From Candidatus Blautia excrementipullorum (lineage in GTDB: Bacteria; Bacillota; Clostridia; Lachnospirales; Lachnospiraceae), in assembly GCA_019118645.1 (NCBI GenBank), contig DWYN01000170.1, forward strand, positions 1 through 58,773: a stretch of 58,773 nt of DNA. Direction: 5' to 3'. The notes under the pieces were generated by a model that had not been told where the DNA came from, searched no databases, and saw only the letters and a program-made list of their open reading frames with translations. The position numbers and the translations under genes are program-made. Below, one piece after another: positions 26,516 through 35,474 of the stretch. The stretch's first letter is position 1. Each line of letters begins with the position of its first letter.

Positions 26516-27601
26516 ATGAAGAAAGCAGCAGCTGCTGTAGTCCTTCTGGCAGCGGTTTTCCTGGCGGCGGAAGGACTTGTCAAAGTTGGCGTCTTTGACA
26601 CATTTGTTGCGGATGTGCAGGCGGAAGGCGGGACAGCCGAAGAAGATCGGAAAGAAGAAAGAATTGCTCAGATTGATACTTCGGTTCCTGTTCAGGCGGG
26701 GAGCAGAATTGCCGTGGTCAGCAAAAGTGTAGCCGGTGAGTTCTGGGATCTGATCCGTCAGGGGATGGAGGAAGCTGTAGAAGACATCAATACAGCTTAT
26801 GGATTTACATCTGAGGATAAACTGACCATGACGTTTGAGGGACCGGACGATGAGCTGAATGTGGAAGAGCAGGTAAATACTCTGGACGCGGTTATTGCGG
26901 AGAACCCGGCTGTGCTTTGCCTTTCGGCCAGTGATATGGATTCGCTGCAGGCTCAGCTTGAAGCGGCGGCGGAGAATGATATTCCGGTTATTGCTTTTGA
27001 CTCAAATGTCAGTGAGAATCAGCTTGTAACTGCGTTCAGAGCTACAGACAATGAATATGTGGGAGAACTGGCAGGAGAAAAAATGGCGGAAGCCCTGGGA
27101 GAAAAAGGAACTGTTCTTGTTTTTTCAGCCCAGGAAAAGACAGAGAGCGCGCAGAAGCGCGTCAGCGGATTCAGGGAAGCATTGTCTGAATTTCCCGAAA
27201 TAGAGATTGCGGATATTATTTATATGGATCAGGTGGACGACATGAAGAGCGCCATGCAGGAGGCGATGGAAACTTACACCGATGTGACGGGCGTCTTCTG
27301 TACCAATGCAGATACCTCAGATCTCTACCTGGAGCTGGAGAAAGCGGAAGAACCGCCGGTATTTATAGGAGTGGACGCCACAAGCAGCCAGCAGGAGGCT
27401 GTGCGGAGCGGGGACGAACTGGGAATCGTTTCTCAGGATCCCTGGGATATCGGATATCAGACGATTCTGGCGGCTGTCCAGGTGACGGATCCGCATGACG
27501 AAGGCGGTGAAAGTCTGGAAAAAACGGTGCTGCTGGAACCGGCATGGATCGATTCCTCCAACATAGATGATCCTCAGTACAGCAATTATATTTATAAATA
27601 A
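26516..27601 (+). CDS. Sugar-type ABC transporter substrate-binding protein, orphan
   Basis: A 361-residue secreted or anchored binding protein of the RbsB-like periplasmic-binding fold. An N-terminal hydrophobic segment (about 5-22) is followed by a linker rich in Glu and Ala, then IAVVSKSVAGEFWDLIRQGM, VIAFDSNVSENQL, GVFCTNADTSDLYL and GIVSQDPWDIGYQT, the usual order of the family. There is no lipobox Cys, so it would be held by the uncleaved segment or released. No permease or ATPase lies nearby, so it may feed a transporter elsewhere or act as a sensor. ATG 26516 follows GAGGAGAAAGGCG. Confidence 0.85.
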   Translation: MKKAAAAVVLLAAVFLAAEGLVKVGVFDTFVADVQAEGGTAEEDRKEERIAQIDTSVPVQAGSRIAVVSKSVAGEFWDLIRQGMEEAVEDINTAYGFTSEDKLTMTFEGPDDELNVEEQVNTLDAVIAENPAVLCLSASDMDSLQAQLEAAAENDIPVIAFDSNVSENQLVTAFRATDNEYVGELAGEKMAEALGEKGTVLVFSAQEKTESAQKRVSGFREALSEFPEIEIADIIYMDQVDDMKSAMQEAMETYTDVTGVFCTNADTSDLYLELEKAEEPPVFIGVDATSSQQEAVRSGDELGIVSQDPWDIGYQTILAAVQVTDPHDEGGESLEKTVLLEPAWIDSSNIDDPQYSNYIYK

Positions 27602-27650
27602 CAGGAAAAATCAGCGCTCCTTCTTTAAAGATAAGGACAGAGATAATGGG

Positions 27651-27694
27651 AAAAAACGGTGCGGTCCGGACAGCGGACAGCGCCGTTTTTTCTT
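27651..27694 (+). terminator. Terminator of the binding-protein gene
   Basis: AAAAACGGTGC pairs with GCGCCGTTTTT around an inner TCCG/CGGA hairpin, followed by TTTCTT. Its 3' end touches the next promoter. Confidence 0.9.
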
Positions 27695-27721
27695 CACAAT
27701 TATATATGGGTGTGTTATAAT
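27693..27721 (+). promoter_or_regulatory. Promoter of the transporter-aminotransferase operon
   Basis: TTCACA at 27693-27698, 17 bases, then TATAAT at 27716-27721. It gives a leader of about 25 bases before the transporter start. Confidence 0.7.
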
Positions 27722-27752
27722 TAGTAGGACTAATTTTTAGGAGGGGAAATCA

Positions 27753-29225
27753 GTGAAAGAAAGAGAAAAGTTCGGATCAAGGCTTGGCTTTATCCTTGTA
27801 TCCGCAGGCTGTGCCATCGGTCTGGGAAATGTGTGGAAGTTCCCGTATATGACAGGACAGTATGGCGGCGCGGCCTTTGTGCTGATCTATCTGGTATTTC
27901 TTGTCTGTATGGGACTGCCGATTCTGATCAGTGAATTTGCGGTTGGGCGTGCCAGCCGTCAGAGCGCGGCAAAGGCTCTGAACACGCTGGAGCCGGAGGG
28001 CTCAAACTTCCATAAATACCGCTGGATGGGAATGATCGGAAATTATGTCCTGATGATGTTCTACACAATGGTGGCGGGATGGACAATGTATTACTGTTAT
28101 GTAATGGCCACAGGAAAGCTGAGCGGAGCTAATACAGAACAGGTAACACAGTATTTTTCGGATTTCCAGAAATCTACAGGAACCATGACATTCTGGATGA
28201 TCCTCGCAGTGCTTCTGTCCTTCGGAATCTGCTCTCTGGGTTTGCAGAAAGGCGTTGAGCGAATTACAAAAGTAATGATGATCTGCCTGCTTGCCCTGAT
28301 TGTGGTTCTGGCAGTGCACTCACTGACTCTGGACGGAGCCATGGAGGGCGTGAAATTTTATCTCGTGCCCAGTCTGGAAAACATGAAGAAGGCAGGAATC
28401 GGAAATGTGATTTTTGGCGCCATGTCCCAGTCCTTCTTTACTCTGAGCATCGGAATCGGCGCCATGGAGATCTTCGGAAGCTATATGCCGAAGAATCACA
28501 CACTGGCAGGAGAAAGCCTCAGAATTCTTGTCCTTGATACGTTTGTGGCATTGATGGCGGGAATGATCATTATTCCGGCCTGCTTCTCCTTCGGCGTGGA
28601 GCCGGGAGCCGGTCCGGGGCTGGTATTTATCACACTTCCCAATGTGTTTAACCAGATGATGGGCGGCAGACTATGGGGAGCGCTTTTCTTCCTGTTTATG
28701 GCGTTTGCGGCTCTGTCTACCGTCATAGCGGTCTTTGAAAATATTCTTGCCTTTTCTATGGAGCTGCTTGGCTGGGAACGCAAAAAAGCAGTTCTTGTAA
28801 ACATTGTACTGGTGATTCTTCTTTCCCTGCCGGCAGTTCTTGGATTCGGACCATGGTCCGGAGTGCAGATTCTGGGAGAGGGAACCACAATTATGGACCT
28901 GGAAGACTTTATTGTTTCCAACAATATTCTTCCTCTGGGTTCGGTAGTCTTCGTCCTTTTCTGTGCTTCAAAGCGCGGATGGGGATGGAAAAATTTTATC
29001 AAAGAAGTCAATATCGGGGAGGGCGTAAAATTCCCCTCCGGAATCAGACTGTATATGCTCTGGGTGATACCGGTTATTGTCTCCATTATCTATCTGAAGG
29101 GCTATTACGATATGTTTAAGCCAAAAGGAATGGAATACTTTATTCCCTGGATGATTATCGGAGTAGCTCTGCTGCTGATGGTTGGCTGGATTACTTTGGG
29201 ACATTCAAAAACGAAAAAAAGATAG
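27753..29225 (+). CDS. Sodium-dependent transporter (SNF/NSS family)
   Basis: A 490-residue membrane protein with eleven or twelve hydrophobic segments. The sodium- and substrate-binding start GCAIGLGNVWKFPYM is typical of neurotransmitter:sodium symporters such as LeuT, with GGAAFVLIYL following. Bacterial members carry amino acids with sodium; the substrate is not readable. It starts after GGAGGGGAAATCA. An aminotransferase gene follows immediately, suggesting that the imported amino acid is transaminated. Confidence 0.93.
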   Translation: MKEREKFGSRLGFILVSAGCAIGLGNVWKFPYMTGQYGGAAFVLIYLVFLVCMGLPILISEFAVGRASRQSAAKALNTLEPEGSNFHKYRWMGMIGNYVLMMFYTMVAGWTMYYCYVMATGKLSGANTEQVTQYFSDFQKSTGTMTFWMILAVLLSFGICSLGLQKGVERITKVMMICLLALIVVLAVHSLTLDGAMEGVKFYLVPSLENMKKAGIGNVIFGAMSQSFFTLSIGIGAMEIFGSYMPKNHTLAGESLRILVLDTFVALMAGMIIIPACFSFGVEPGAGPGLVFITLPNVFNQMMGGRLWGALFFLFMAFAALSTVIAVFENILAFSMELLGWERKKAVLVNIVLVILLSLPAVLGFGPWSGVQILGEGTTIMDLEDFIVSNNILPLGSVVFVLFCASKRGWGWKNFIKEVNIGEGVKFPSGIRLYMLWVIPVIVSIIYLKGYYDMFKPKGMEYFIPWMIIGVALLLMVGWITLGHSKTKKR

Positions 29226-29238
29226 GAGCAGGATGATT

Positions 29239-30438
29239 ATGATAGCAGAAAAGATGAAACCGTTTGTACAGAATAATTCCGCAATCCGTATGATGTTTGA
29301 GGAGGGCAACCGCCTGAGACAAAAGTACGGCGCTGACAGGGTTTTTGATTTCAGCCTGGGCAATCCAAGCGTTCCGGCGCCGGACTGCGTGCGGGAAGCG
29401 ATTATTGACCTGGTAAATACAGAAGATCCTGTAGTGCTTCACGGCTATATGAGCAATGCCGGCTTTGAGGACGTGCGTGAAACAATCGCCCAGTCTCTGA
29501 ACCGCCGTTTCGGGACAGCCTTTTCTGCCAGAAATCTGATTATGACAGTGGGCGCGGCCAGCGGACTGAACGTAATTCTGAAAACAATTCTGAATCCGGG
29601 AGAAGAGGTAATCGTCTTCGCGCCGTATTTTCTGGAGTACGGGGCATATGTGCGCAATTATGACGGCTGCCTTGTGGAGATTTCTCCAAATACAGAGACA
29701 TTCCAGCCGAACCTGAAAGAACTGGAAGAAAAGATCACGGCCCGCACAAGAGCGGTGATTGTAAATACGCCTCACAATCCCACAGGTGTGGTCTATTCAG
29801 AGGAAACCATCAAAGCGCTGGCGGAAATTCTGGAAAGAAAACAGAAAGAATTCCAGAATGTCATTTATCTGATCTCCGATGAGCCTTACCGGGAGCTTGC
29901 CTATGACGGGGTGAAGGTTCCCTGGCTGACCAAATATTACAAAAATACAGTTGTGGGATATTCCTACAGCAAGTCTCTGTCTCTTCCGGGAGAACGCATC
30001 GGATACCTGGTAATTCCGGACGAACTGGAGGACAGCGGGACGGTTATCACTGCCGCGACTATTGCGAACCGTGTACTGGGAAGCGTGAACGCACCCTCTC
30101 TGATGCAGAAGGTTATCCAGAGATGCGTAGATGCAGAAGTGGACATTGCCGCCTATGACAGAAACCGTCTGGCATTGTATAATGGACTGAAAGAGTGCGG
30201 CTTCCAGTGTATTAAGCCGGAAGGAGCATTTTACCTTTTTGTGAAATCACCGGTTCCGGACGAAAAGGAATTCTGCGAGGCAGGTAAGAAATATAACATT
30301 CTTATGGTGCCTGGAAGTTCTTTTGCCTGCCCTGGATATGTCAGACTTGCGTACTGTGTTTCCTATGAAACAATTATGAATTCCCTGCCGGAATTCCGTA
30401 AACTGGCAGGCGAGTACGGACTGAACGGGGAAGAATAG
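29239..30438 (+). CDS. Pyridoxal phosphate-dependent aminotransferase
   Basis: About 399 residues, class I/II fold. The PLP lysine is in YSYSKSLSLPGERIGYL, the Asp in LISDEPYRELAYDG, and NTPHNPTGVVY is the family's NPTG motif. The order and length fit aspartate/aromatic-type aminotransferases; substrate unknown. Two ATG codons are possible: 29233 (four bases after AGGAG) and 29239 (ten bases); the second is preferred. The gene lies 13 bases behind the sodium symporter gene, most likely one operon. Confidence 0.9.
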   Translation: MIAEKMKPFVQNNSAIRMMFEEGNRLRQKYGADRVFDFSLGNPSVPAPDCVREAIIDLVNTEDPVVLHGYMSNAGFEDVRETIAQSLNRRFGTAFSARNLIMTVGAASGLNVILKTILNPGEEVIVFAPYFLEYGAYVRNYDGCLVEISPNTETFQPNLKELEEKITARTRAVIVNTPHNPTGVVYSEETIKALAEILERKQKEFQNVIYLISDEPYRELAYDGVKVPWLTKYYKNTVVGYSYSKSLSLPGERIGYLVIPDELEDSGTVITAATIANRVLGSVNAPSLMQKVIQRCVDAEVDIAAYDRNRLALYNGLKECGFQCIKPEGAFYLFVKSPVPDEKEFCEAGKKYNILMVPGSSFACPGYVRLAYCVSYETIMNSLPEFRKLAGEYGLNGEE

Positions 30439-30452
30439 GAGTAAAGGGAAAT

Positions 30453-30492
30453 AAGAAAAGGCCGGCGGAGGATGCTCTTCCGGCCATTTTCT
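30453..30492. terminator. Bidirectional terminator
   Basis: GGCCGG (30460-30465) pairs with CCGGCC (30480-30485), flanked by A-rich and T-rich arms that lengthen the stem; it lies between the convergent aminotransferase and alarmone synthetase genes. Confidence 0.8.
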
Positions 30493-30546
30493 TTGAAAGT
30501 CTGCAATGCAGAGGGATCCGGGAGAAAACGGAGGTCTGACATATAA

Positions 30547-31242
30547 TCAGATTTTGTCGATTTTCTTCCGGATTTTCAGCATTTTCTGGTCAAGACTGCT
30601 GATCACAGCAGCGCACTGCTGCAGTTCTTCATCGATGACATGAGCTTCTTTTCGTCCCCGCTTATACCGGAGCTGATGATCCAGATTGGCCCAGTAGTCC
30701 ATAGCGGCAGTGCGGAGCTGAAGCTCTATTTTGATCCACTGGGTTTCATTCTGAAAGGCGATGGCCACTTCCAGAATCAGGTGGAGACTCTGATACCCGG
30801 ATTTTTTGGGTTCCCGGATATAATCTTTTTTCTTAATGATTTTAATATCTTTCTGCTTTTCGATCAGATCCGCCACACGGTAAATATCGTCTACATAAGC
30901 GCAGACGGCCCGCACGCCGATCAGATCGTTTATCTTCTCCAGGGCTATGGCGAAATCAAAATCCAGCCCCTTTTTTTCCAGCTTTTTACATACACTGTCA
31001 TATTCTTTCAGACGCCCTGTCTTCTGCTGAATGACGCTTCGGCCGGACTCCATCATCAGAATGGTGTTGATGATGTCCAGCTTTGTCAAAAGCAGACTGA
31101 TGGCGCAGTTGCCTTTTAAACTGAATTCGCTCCCTGCCAGCATATTTTTTAGTAGTTCCTGTTTCTTCAATTTCTGTCTTTCGTCCTCAATTCTCCTGTA
31201 AATTAATCTCTGACTGTTCCTGACGGTAATATAACTGTTCAT
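30547..31242 (-). CDS. Small alarmone (p)ppGpp synthetase
   Basis: A 231-residue RelA/SpoT-domain protein without hydrolase, TGS or ACT domains. Conserved parts are NDLIGVRAVCAYVDDIYRV, PKKSGYQSLHLIL and IELQLRTAAMDYWANLDHQL, the nucleotide-binding and catalytic region of the synthetase. Such stand-alone synthetases make pppGpp or ppGpp under stress. The first 60 residues are charged and helical, and the end is again helical, as in tetrameric small synthetases. The gene faces away from adhE and shares with it a 426-base intergenic region. Confidence 0.9.
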   Translation of the reverse strand: MNSYITVRNSQRLIYRRIEDERQKLKKQELLKNMLAGSEFSLKGNCAISLLLTKLDIINTILMMESGRSVIQQKTGRLKEYDSVCKKLEKKGLDFDFAIALEKINDLIGVRAVCAYVDDIYRVADLIEKQKDIKIIKKKDYIREPKKSGYQSLHLILEVAIAFQNETQWIKIELQLRTAAMDYWANLDHQLRYKRGRKEAHVIDEELQQCAAVISSLDQKMLKIRKKIDKI

Positions 31243-31499
31243 TACTATACGCTCCTTATAATAAATAAAAAGAAAGATTATGTAAGATTTTGGATAAATT
31301 CCTGGAATGATTTTTGCGGGGGCCTATCCACTATCATATGCGGGAGCTAAAAGGAATATGAACGAAATTTTAGATGGCCGGAAGGGAAAAAGCTCATCCA
31401 TATAGAAAGACAGGGAAAAGGGGATTGTGTATGGTTGATGTGTCGGATAAATGGGAATATATGCCCTGCATTTTGTGCAAATTTTTTATACCATAGCTA

Positions 31500-31528
31500 T
31501 TGACAAATAATTAACAATCAAATATAAT
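31500..31528 (+). promoter_or_regulatory. Promoter of adhE
   Basis: TTGACA at 31500-31505, 17 bases, TATAAT at 31523-31528: a perfect vegetative promoter about 140 bases before the adhE ATG. Its -35 lies inside a Rex-like site. Confidence 0.9.
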
Positions 31529-31586
31529 GGCACTGTAAAGATTGATAAATATTTAACGTTAATCATTTAACAAATATTTAACGTTA
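31500..31586 (+). promoter_or_regulatory. Rex-like operators and direct repeats in the adhE leader
   Basis: Clostridial Rex, an NADH-sensing repressor, binds TTGTTAA-N4-TTAACAA. Three near matches are visible: 31500-31517 over the -35 (12 of 14 fixed bases), 31542-31559 (11 of 14) and 31556-31573 (12 of 14, overlapping the second). The 15-mer AAATATTTAACGTTA occurs twice, at 31547-31561 and 31572-31586. This predicts adhE repression when NADH is low, as established for adhE genes of other Clostridia. Regulation is inferred from sequence only. Confidence 0.65.
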
Positions 31587-31668
31587 GAGTATATTTATCA
31601 AACTCTTTTCAAGTTTTATATCTGGATCATAATAATGATGAAATAAAAGAAAAACAGGAGGATTCCAA

Positions 31669-34287
31669 ATGGCAAAGAATGAAATGAACATCCCGGCTGT
31701 AATTGACAACGCGGAAGCGCTGGAAGCAAAAATGGCCGCGATGAAAGAGGCTCAGAAACTTTTCGCCACCTACACGCAGGAGCAGGTAGACAAGATCTTC
31801 AAGGCTGCTGCCACTGCTGCTGATAAGGCGCGTATTCCCCTTGCGAAAATGGCTGTGGAAGAGACAGGCATGGGCGTTGTGGAAGATAAGGTGATCAAAA
31901 ATCACTATGCTTCCGAGTATATTTACAATGCTTATAAGAATACAAAAACCTGCGGCGTTATTGAAGAAGATCCGGTTTACGGAATCAAGAAGATCGCCGA
32001 GCCGATCGGCCTGATCGCGGCAGTCATTCCTACCACCAATCCGACCTCCACAGCAATCTTCAAAACGCTGATTGCTCTGAAGACGAGAAACGCCATTATC
32101 ATCAGTCCTCATCCCCGTGCAAAAGGCTGTACCATCGCTGCGGCGAAACTTGTACTTGAGGCTGCGGTGAAGGCGGGCGCTCCGGAAGGAATCATCGGCT
32201 GGATCGATGTTCCAAGCCTTGAGCTGACGAACCTTGTTATGAAGGAAGCAGACATTATTCTTGCGACAGGCGGCCCGGGAATGGTGAAGGCAGCTTATTC
32301 CTCCGGAAAACCGGCCCTGGGAGTAGGCGCCGGCAACACACCTGCTATTATTGACGACACAGCGGATATCCGCCTGGCAGTAAACTCCATCATTCACTCC
32401 AAGACATTTGACAACGGCATGATCTGTGCTTCTGAACAGTCTGTAACTGTTCTGGAGAGTGTATACCAGGCTGTGAAGGATGAATTCCAGTACAGAGGAT
32501 GCTACTTCCTGAAGGGAGACGAACTGGACAAGGTAAGAAAGACCATCCTGATCAACGGCGCGCTGAATGCGAAGATCGTAGGACAGAAAGCGACTACCAT
32601 CGCGGAAATGGCCGGCGTTAAGGTGCCGGAAAATACAAAAATCCTGATCGGTGAAGTGGAGTCTGTAGACATCAGCGAGGAATTCGCTCATGAGAAGCTT
32701 TCTCCGGTACTTGCCATGTACAAGGCAAAGACCTTTGACGAAGCTCTTGCAAAAGCGGAACAGCTGGTTGCGGACGGAGGATACGGACATACCTCCTCTC
32801 TGTTTATCAATACAAATGAAAAAGAGAAAATGGCAAAACATGCGGCTGCTATGAAGACCTGCCGTATTCTGATCAATACGCCGTCTTCTCAGGGCGGTAT
32901 CGGCGATCTTTACAACTTTAAGCTGGTTCCATCCCTGACCCTCGGCTGCGGCTCCTGGGGCGGAAACTCCGTATCCGAAAACGTTGGAGTAAAACATCTG
33001 ATCAATATTAAGACCGTTGCGGAAAGGAGAGAGAATATGCTCTGGATGAGAACCCCGGAAAAAGTTTACTTCAAGAAAGGCTGCATGCCGGTGGCATTGG
33101 ACGAGCTGGGAACTGTTATGGGCAAGAAGCGCTGCTTTATTGTTACAGACTCCTTCCTGTACAAGAACGGTTATACAAAGAGAATTGAAGACAAGCTGAA
33201 CGAAATGGGAATTGTCCATACCTGCTTCTCCGATGTAGAGCCGGATCCTTCCCTGGCTTCCGCAAAAGCAGGTGCAGAAGCGATGCGCGCCTTTGAACCG
33301 GACTGCATTATTGCTCTGGGCGGCGGATCTGCAATGGACGCGGCGAAGGTAATGTGGGTGCTTTATGAGAATCCGGATGCGGACTTTGATGATATGGCAA
33401 TGGACTTCATGGATATCCGCAAGAGAATCTACACCTTCCCGAAGATGGGCAAAAAAGCATATTTCGTAGCAATCCCCACATCTTCCGGAACAGGTTCCGA
33501 GGTAACTCCGTTCGCCATTATTACAGACAAAGAGACCGGAATCAAATGGCCGCTTGCAGACTATGAGCTGATGCCGAATATGGCAATCGTAGATACAGAC
33601 AATATGATGAGCGCTCCGAAAGGACTGACCTGCGCTTCCGGTATCGATGTTATGACGCATGCTATCGAGGCCTATGTATCTGTGATGGCTTCTGACTATA
33701 CAGACAGCCTTGCGCTGAAAGCAATTAAACTGGTATTCGATTATCTTCCAAGGGCATATAAAGACGGAAACGATGTGGAGGCCAGAGACCATATGGCGAA
33801 TGCATCCTGCATGGCAGGTATGGCTTTTGCAAACGCATTCCTGGGAGTAAACCATTCACTTGCGCATAAACTGGGGGCTTTCCATCACCTTCCTCATGGA
33901 ATCGCAAACGCTCTGGTGCTGACAGACGTTATGCGTTATAATAGTGCTGAGGTACCGACAAAGATGGGCACTTTCCCGCAGTATCAGTATCCGCACACAC
34001 TGGCGCGCTACGCAGAGATCGGACGTTTCGTAGGCCTGACCGGAAAAGACGATCAGGAAGTGTTTGAAAAACTTCTTGCCAAACTGGAAGAACTGAAGAA
34101 AGAAATTGAGATTAAACCGACCATTAAAGACTACGGTGTGGATGAGAAATATTTCCTGGAGACTCTGGACGAAATGACCGAGCAGGCATTCAACGACCAG
34201 TGCACAGGTGCCAACCCGAGATATCCGCTGATGTCTGAGCTGAAGGAAATCTACCTGAAGGCTTATTACGGAAAAGAGTCCAAATAA
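31669..34287 (+). CDS. adhE: Bifunctional acetaldehyde-CoA/alcohol dehydrogenase
   Basis: An 872-residue fusion enzyme reducing acetyl-CoA to acetaldehyde and then ethanol with two NADH. The N-terminal aldehyde dehydrogenase half has the catalytic Cys in DNGMICASEQS (about 253) and GVGAGNTPAIID; the C-terminal iron-dependent alcohol dehydrogenase half has ALGGGSAMDAAK, PTSSGTGSEVTPFAI and the metal His residues in NHSLAHKLGAFHHLPHG. The start follows CAGGAGGATTCCAA. Complete, of usual length. A kinase-like gene follows after 22 bases. Confidence 0.97.
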   Translation: MAKNEMNIPAVIDNAEALEAKMAAMKEAQKLFATYTQEQVDKIFKAAATAADKARIPLAKMAVEETGMGVVEDKVIKNHYASEYIYNAYKNTKTCGVIEEDPVYGIKKIAEPIGLIAAVIPTTNPTSTAIFKTLIALKTRNAIIISPHPRAKGCTIAAAKLVLEAAVKAGAPEGIIGWIDVPSLELTNLVMKEADIILATGGPGMVKAAYSSGKPALGVGAGNTPAIIDDTADIRLAVNSIIHSKTFDNGMICASEQSVTVLESVYQAVKDEFQYRGCYFLKGDELDKVRKTILINGALNAKIVGQKATTIAEMAGVKVPENTKILIGEVESVDISEEFAHEKLSPVLAMYKAKTFDEALAKAEQLVADGGYGHTSSLFINTNEKEKMAKHAAAMKTCRILINTPSSQGGIGDLYNFKLVPSLTLGCGSWGGNSVSENVGVKHLINIKTVAERRENMLWMRTPEKVYFKKGCMPVALDELGTVMGKKRCFIVTDSFLYKNGYTKRIEDKLNEMGIVHTCFSDVEPDPSLASAKAGAEAMRAFEPDCIIALGGGSAMDAAKVMWVLYENPDADFDDMAMDFMDIRKRIYTFPKMGKKAYFVAIPTSSGTGSEVTPFAIITDKETGIKWPLADYELMPNMAIVDTDNMMSAPKGLTCASGIDVMTHAIEAYVSVMASDYTDSLALKAIKLVFDYLPRAYKDGNDVEARDHMANASCMAGMAFANAFLGVNHSLAHKLGAFHHLPHGIANALVLTDVMRYNSAEVPTKMGTFPQYQYPHTLARYAEIGRFVGLTGKDDQEVFEKLLAKLEELKKEIEIKPTIKDYGVDEKYFLETLDEMTEQAFNDQCTGANPRYPLMSELKEIYLKAYYGKESK

Positions 34288-34309
34288 AGAGAAAGGGAGG
34301 GTATTTACC

Positions 34310-35068
34310 ATGAATCTGAAGAACAAAAAAGTATTTTTGACACGCCCTTACAAAGTAGTCTACAGAGATGGAGACCGCATCATCAAGGTATTTACCAAAG
34401 AGCACGGAAAAGCGAACGTCTTTAATGAGGCTCTCTGCCAGGCACGCGTGGAGGAAAGCGGCCTGGATATCCCGAAGGTTCTGGAAGTAACGGAGATTGA
34501 CGGAGAATGGGCGATAGTTATTGAGTTTGTAGAAGGAAAAACTCTGGAAGAACTGATGAAAGAAAATCCGGAAAACATGGAGACTTACATGGAGCAGTTT
34601 GTGGATCTTCAGCTTGCCATGCATGAAAAGCAGGCTCCCCGCCTGACTTTGCAGAAGGACAAGTTTGCCCGCAAGATCACAAGTCTGAAGGATACTCTGG
34701 ATGCAACAACCCGCTATGAGCTGATGACCCGCCTGGATTCCATGCCGGATCATAAAAAGCTCTGCCACGGCGACTTCAATCCCAGCAATGTGATTGTAAA
34801 AGAGGACGGTTCTATGAAGATTGTGGACTGGGCTCACGCTACCCAGGGAAATGCCAGCGGCGACGCGGCCATCACTTATCTGGAGTTTGCCCTGAAAGAC
34901 CAGAAAGCGGCAGATCTGTACCTTGACCTGTTCTGCAAAAAGAGCGATACAGCGAAACAGTATGTGCAGAAATGGCTTCCCATTGCGGCAGCGGCCCAGC
35001 TTACCAAGAATGTGCCGGAAGAAAAAGAATTCCTCAGCCGCTGGACAGATATTATTGACTTCCAGTAA
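34310..35068 (+). CDS. APH/choline-kinase-like phosphotransferase
   Basis: A 252-residue protein of the aminoglycoside phosphotransferase/choline kinase fold. The Brenner motif is LCHGDFNPSNVIV, the metal Asp is in IVDWAHAT, and the front holds RIIKVFTKEHG with a nucleotide-contacting Lys and WAIVIEFVEG as hinge. Such enzymes phosphorylate small alcohols, sugars or antibiotics. It lies 22 bases behind adhE with AAAGGGAGGG before its ATG, and no promoter lies between, so it is probably expressed with adhE. The substrate is unknown. Confidence 0.82.
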   Translation: MNLKNKKVFLTRPYKVVYRDGDRIIKVFTKEHGKANVFNEALCQARVEESGLDIPKVLEVTEIDGEWAIVIEFVEGKTLEELMKENPENMETYMEQFVDLQLAMHEKQAPRLTLQKDKFARKITSLKDTLDATTRYELMTRLDSMPDHKKLCHGDFNPSNVIVKEDGSMKIVDWAHATQGNASGDAAITYLEFALKDQKAADLYLDLFCKKSDTAKQYVQKWLPIAAAAQLTKNVPEEKEFLSRWTDIIDFQ

Positions 35069-35140
35069 AATAAGATAAACCGGAACAGAGGATTTCTCCG
35101 AGGATAATTATAGAGAAACCGCGGCCGGGAATATAGAATA

Positions 35141-35219
35141 AAGCGCCTGCAGGAGCAGGGATGACGGGAGACGGCTTTTCGCCGTCTCCTGTTTTGTCCC
35201 CGTCTTCGCAGGCGCCTTT
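35141..35219 (+). terminator. Nested terminator after the adhE operon
   Basis: GGAGACGGC (35167-35175) pairs with GCCGTCTCC (35181-35189), followed by TGTTTTGT. Outer arms AGCGCCTGC (35142-35150) and GCAGGCGCT-like (35208-35216) add a second, larger stem. Confidence 0.85.
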
Positions 35220-35306
35220 GATCAACAAAAGAAAAGAGGACGAAAAAAGAGAAAAATCGTGAACCAAAACAATAAAAATATCTTTAAAATATATTCAAAA
35301 TATCTC

Positions 35307-35334
35307 TTGCAAACCACTATAAAAGGATTATAAT
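35307..35334 (+). promoter_or_regulatory. Probable promoter of the MATE gene
   Basis: TTGCAA at 35307-35312 and TATAAT at 35329-35334, 16 bases apart, 140 bases before the start. The rest of the 406-base gap holds the terminator and no gene. Confidence 0.6.
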
Positions 35335-35474
35335 AGGAATCCGGTATGCTGTATGACCGAGAACGCTAACGACAGATTTACCGGTCTTTAAGCGTATATG
35401 AAAATTTATCTGAATGAAAAGGGAAAGACTGTGAATCCCGAATATTTTCGGAAGAAAAAGAGTGAGGAGAAAGG

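Noticed and set aside
31627..33855. A 742-codon open frame antisense to adhE
   Set aside because: It mirrors the codon pattern of adhE, has no ribosome site and no recognisable domain. adhE is complete and unambiguous.
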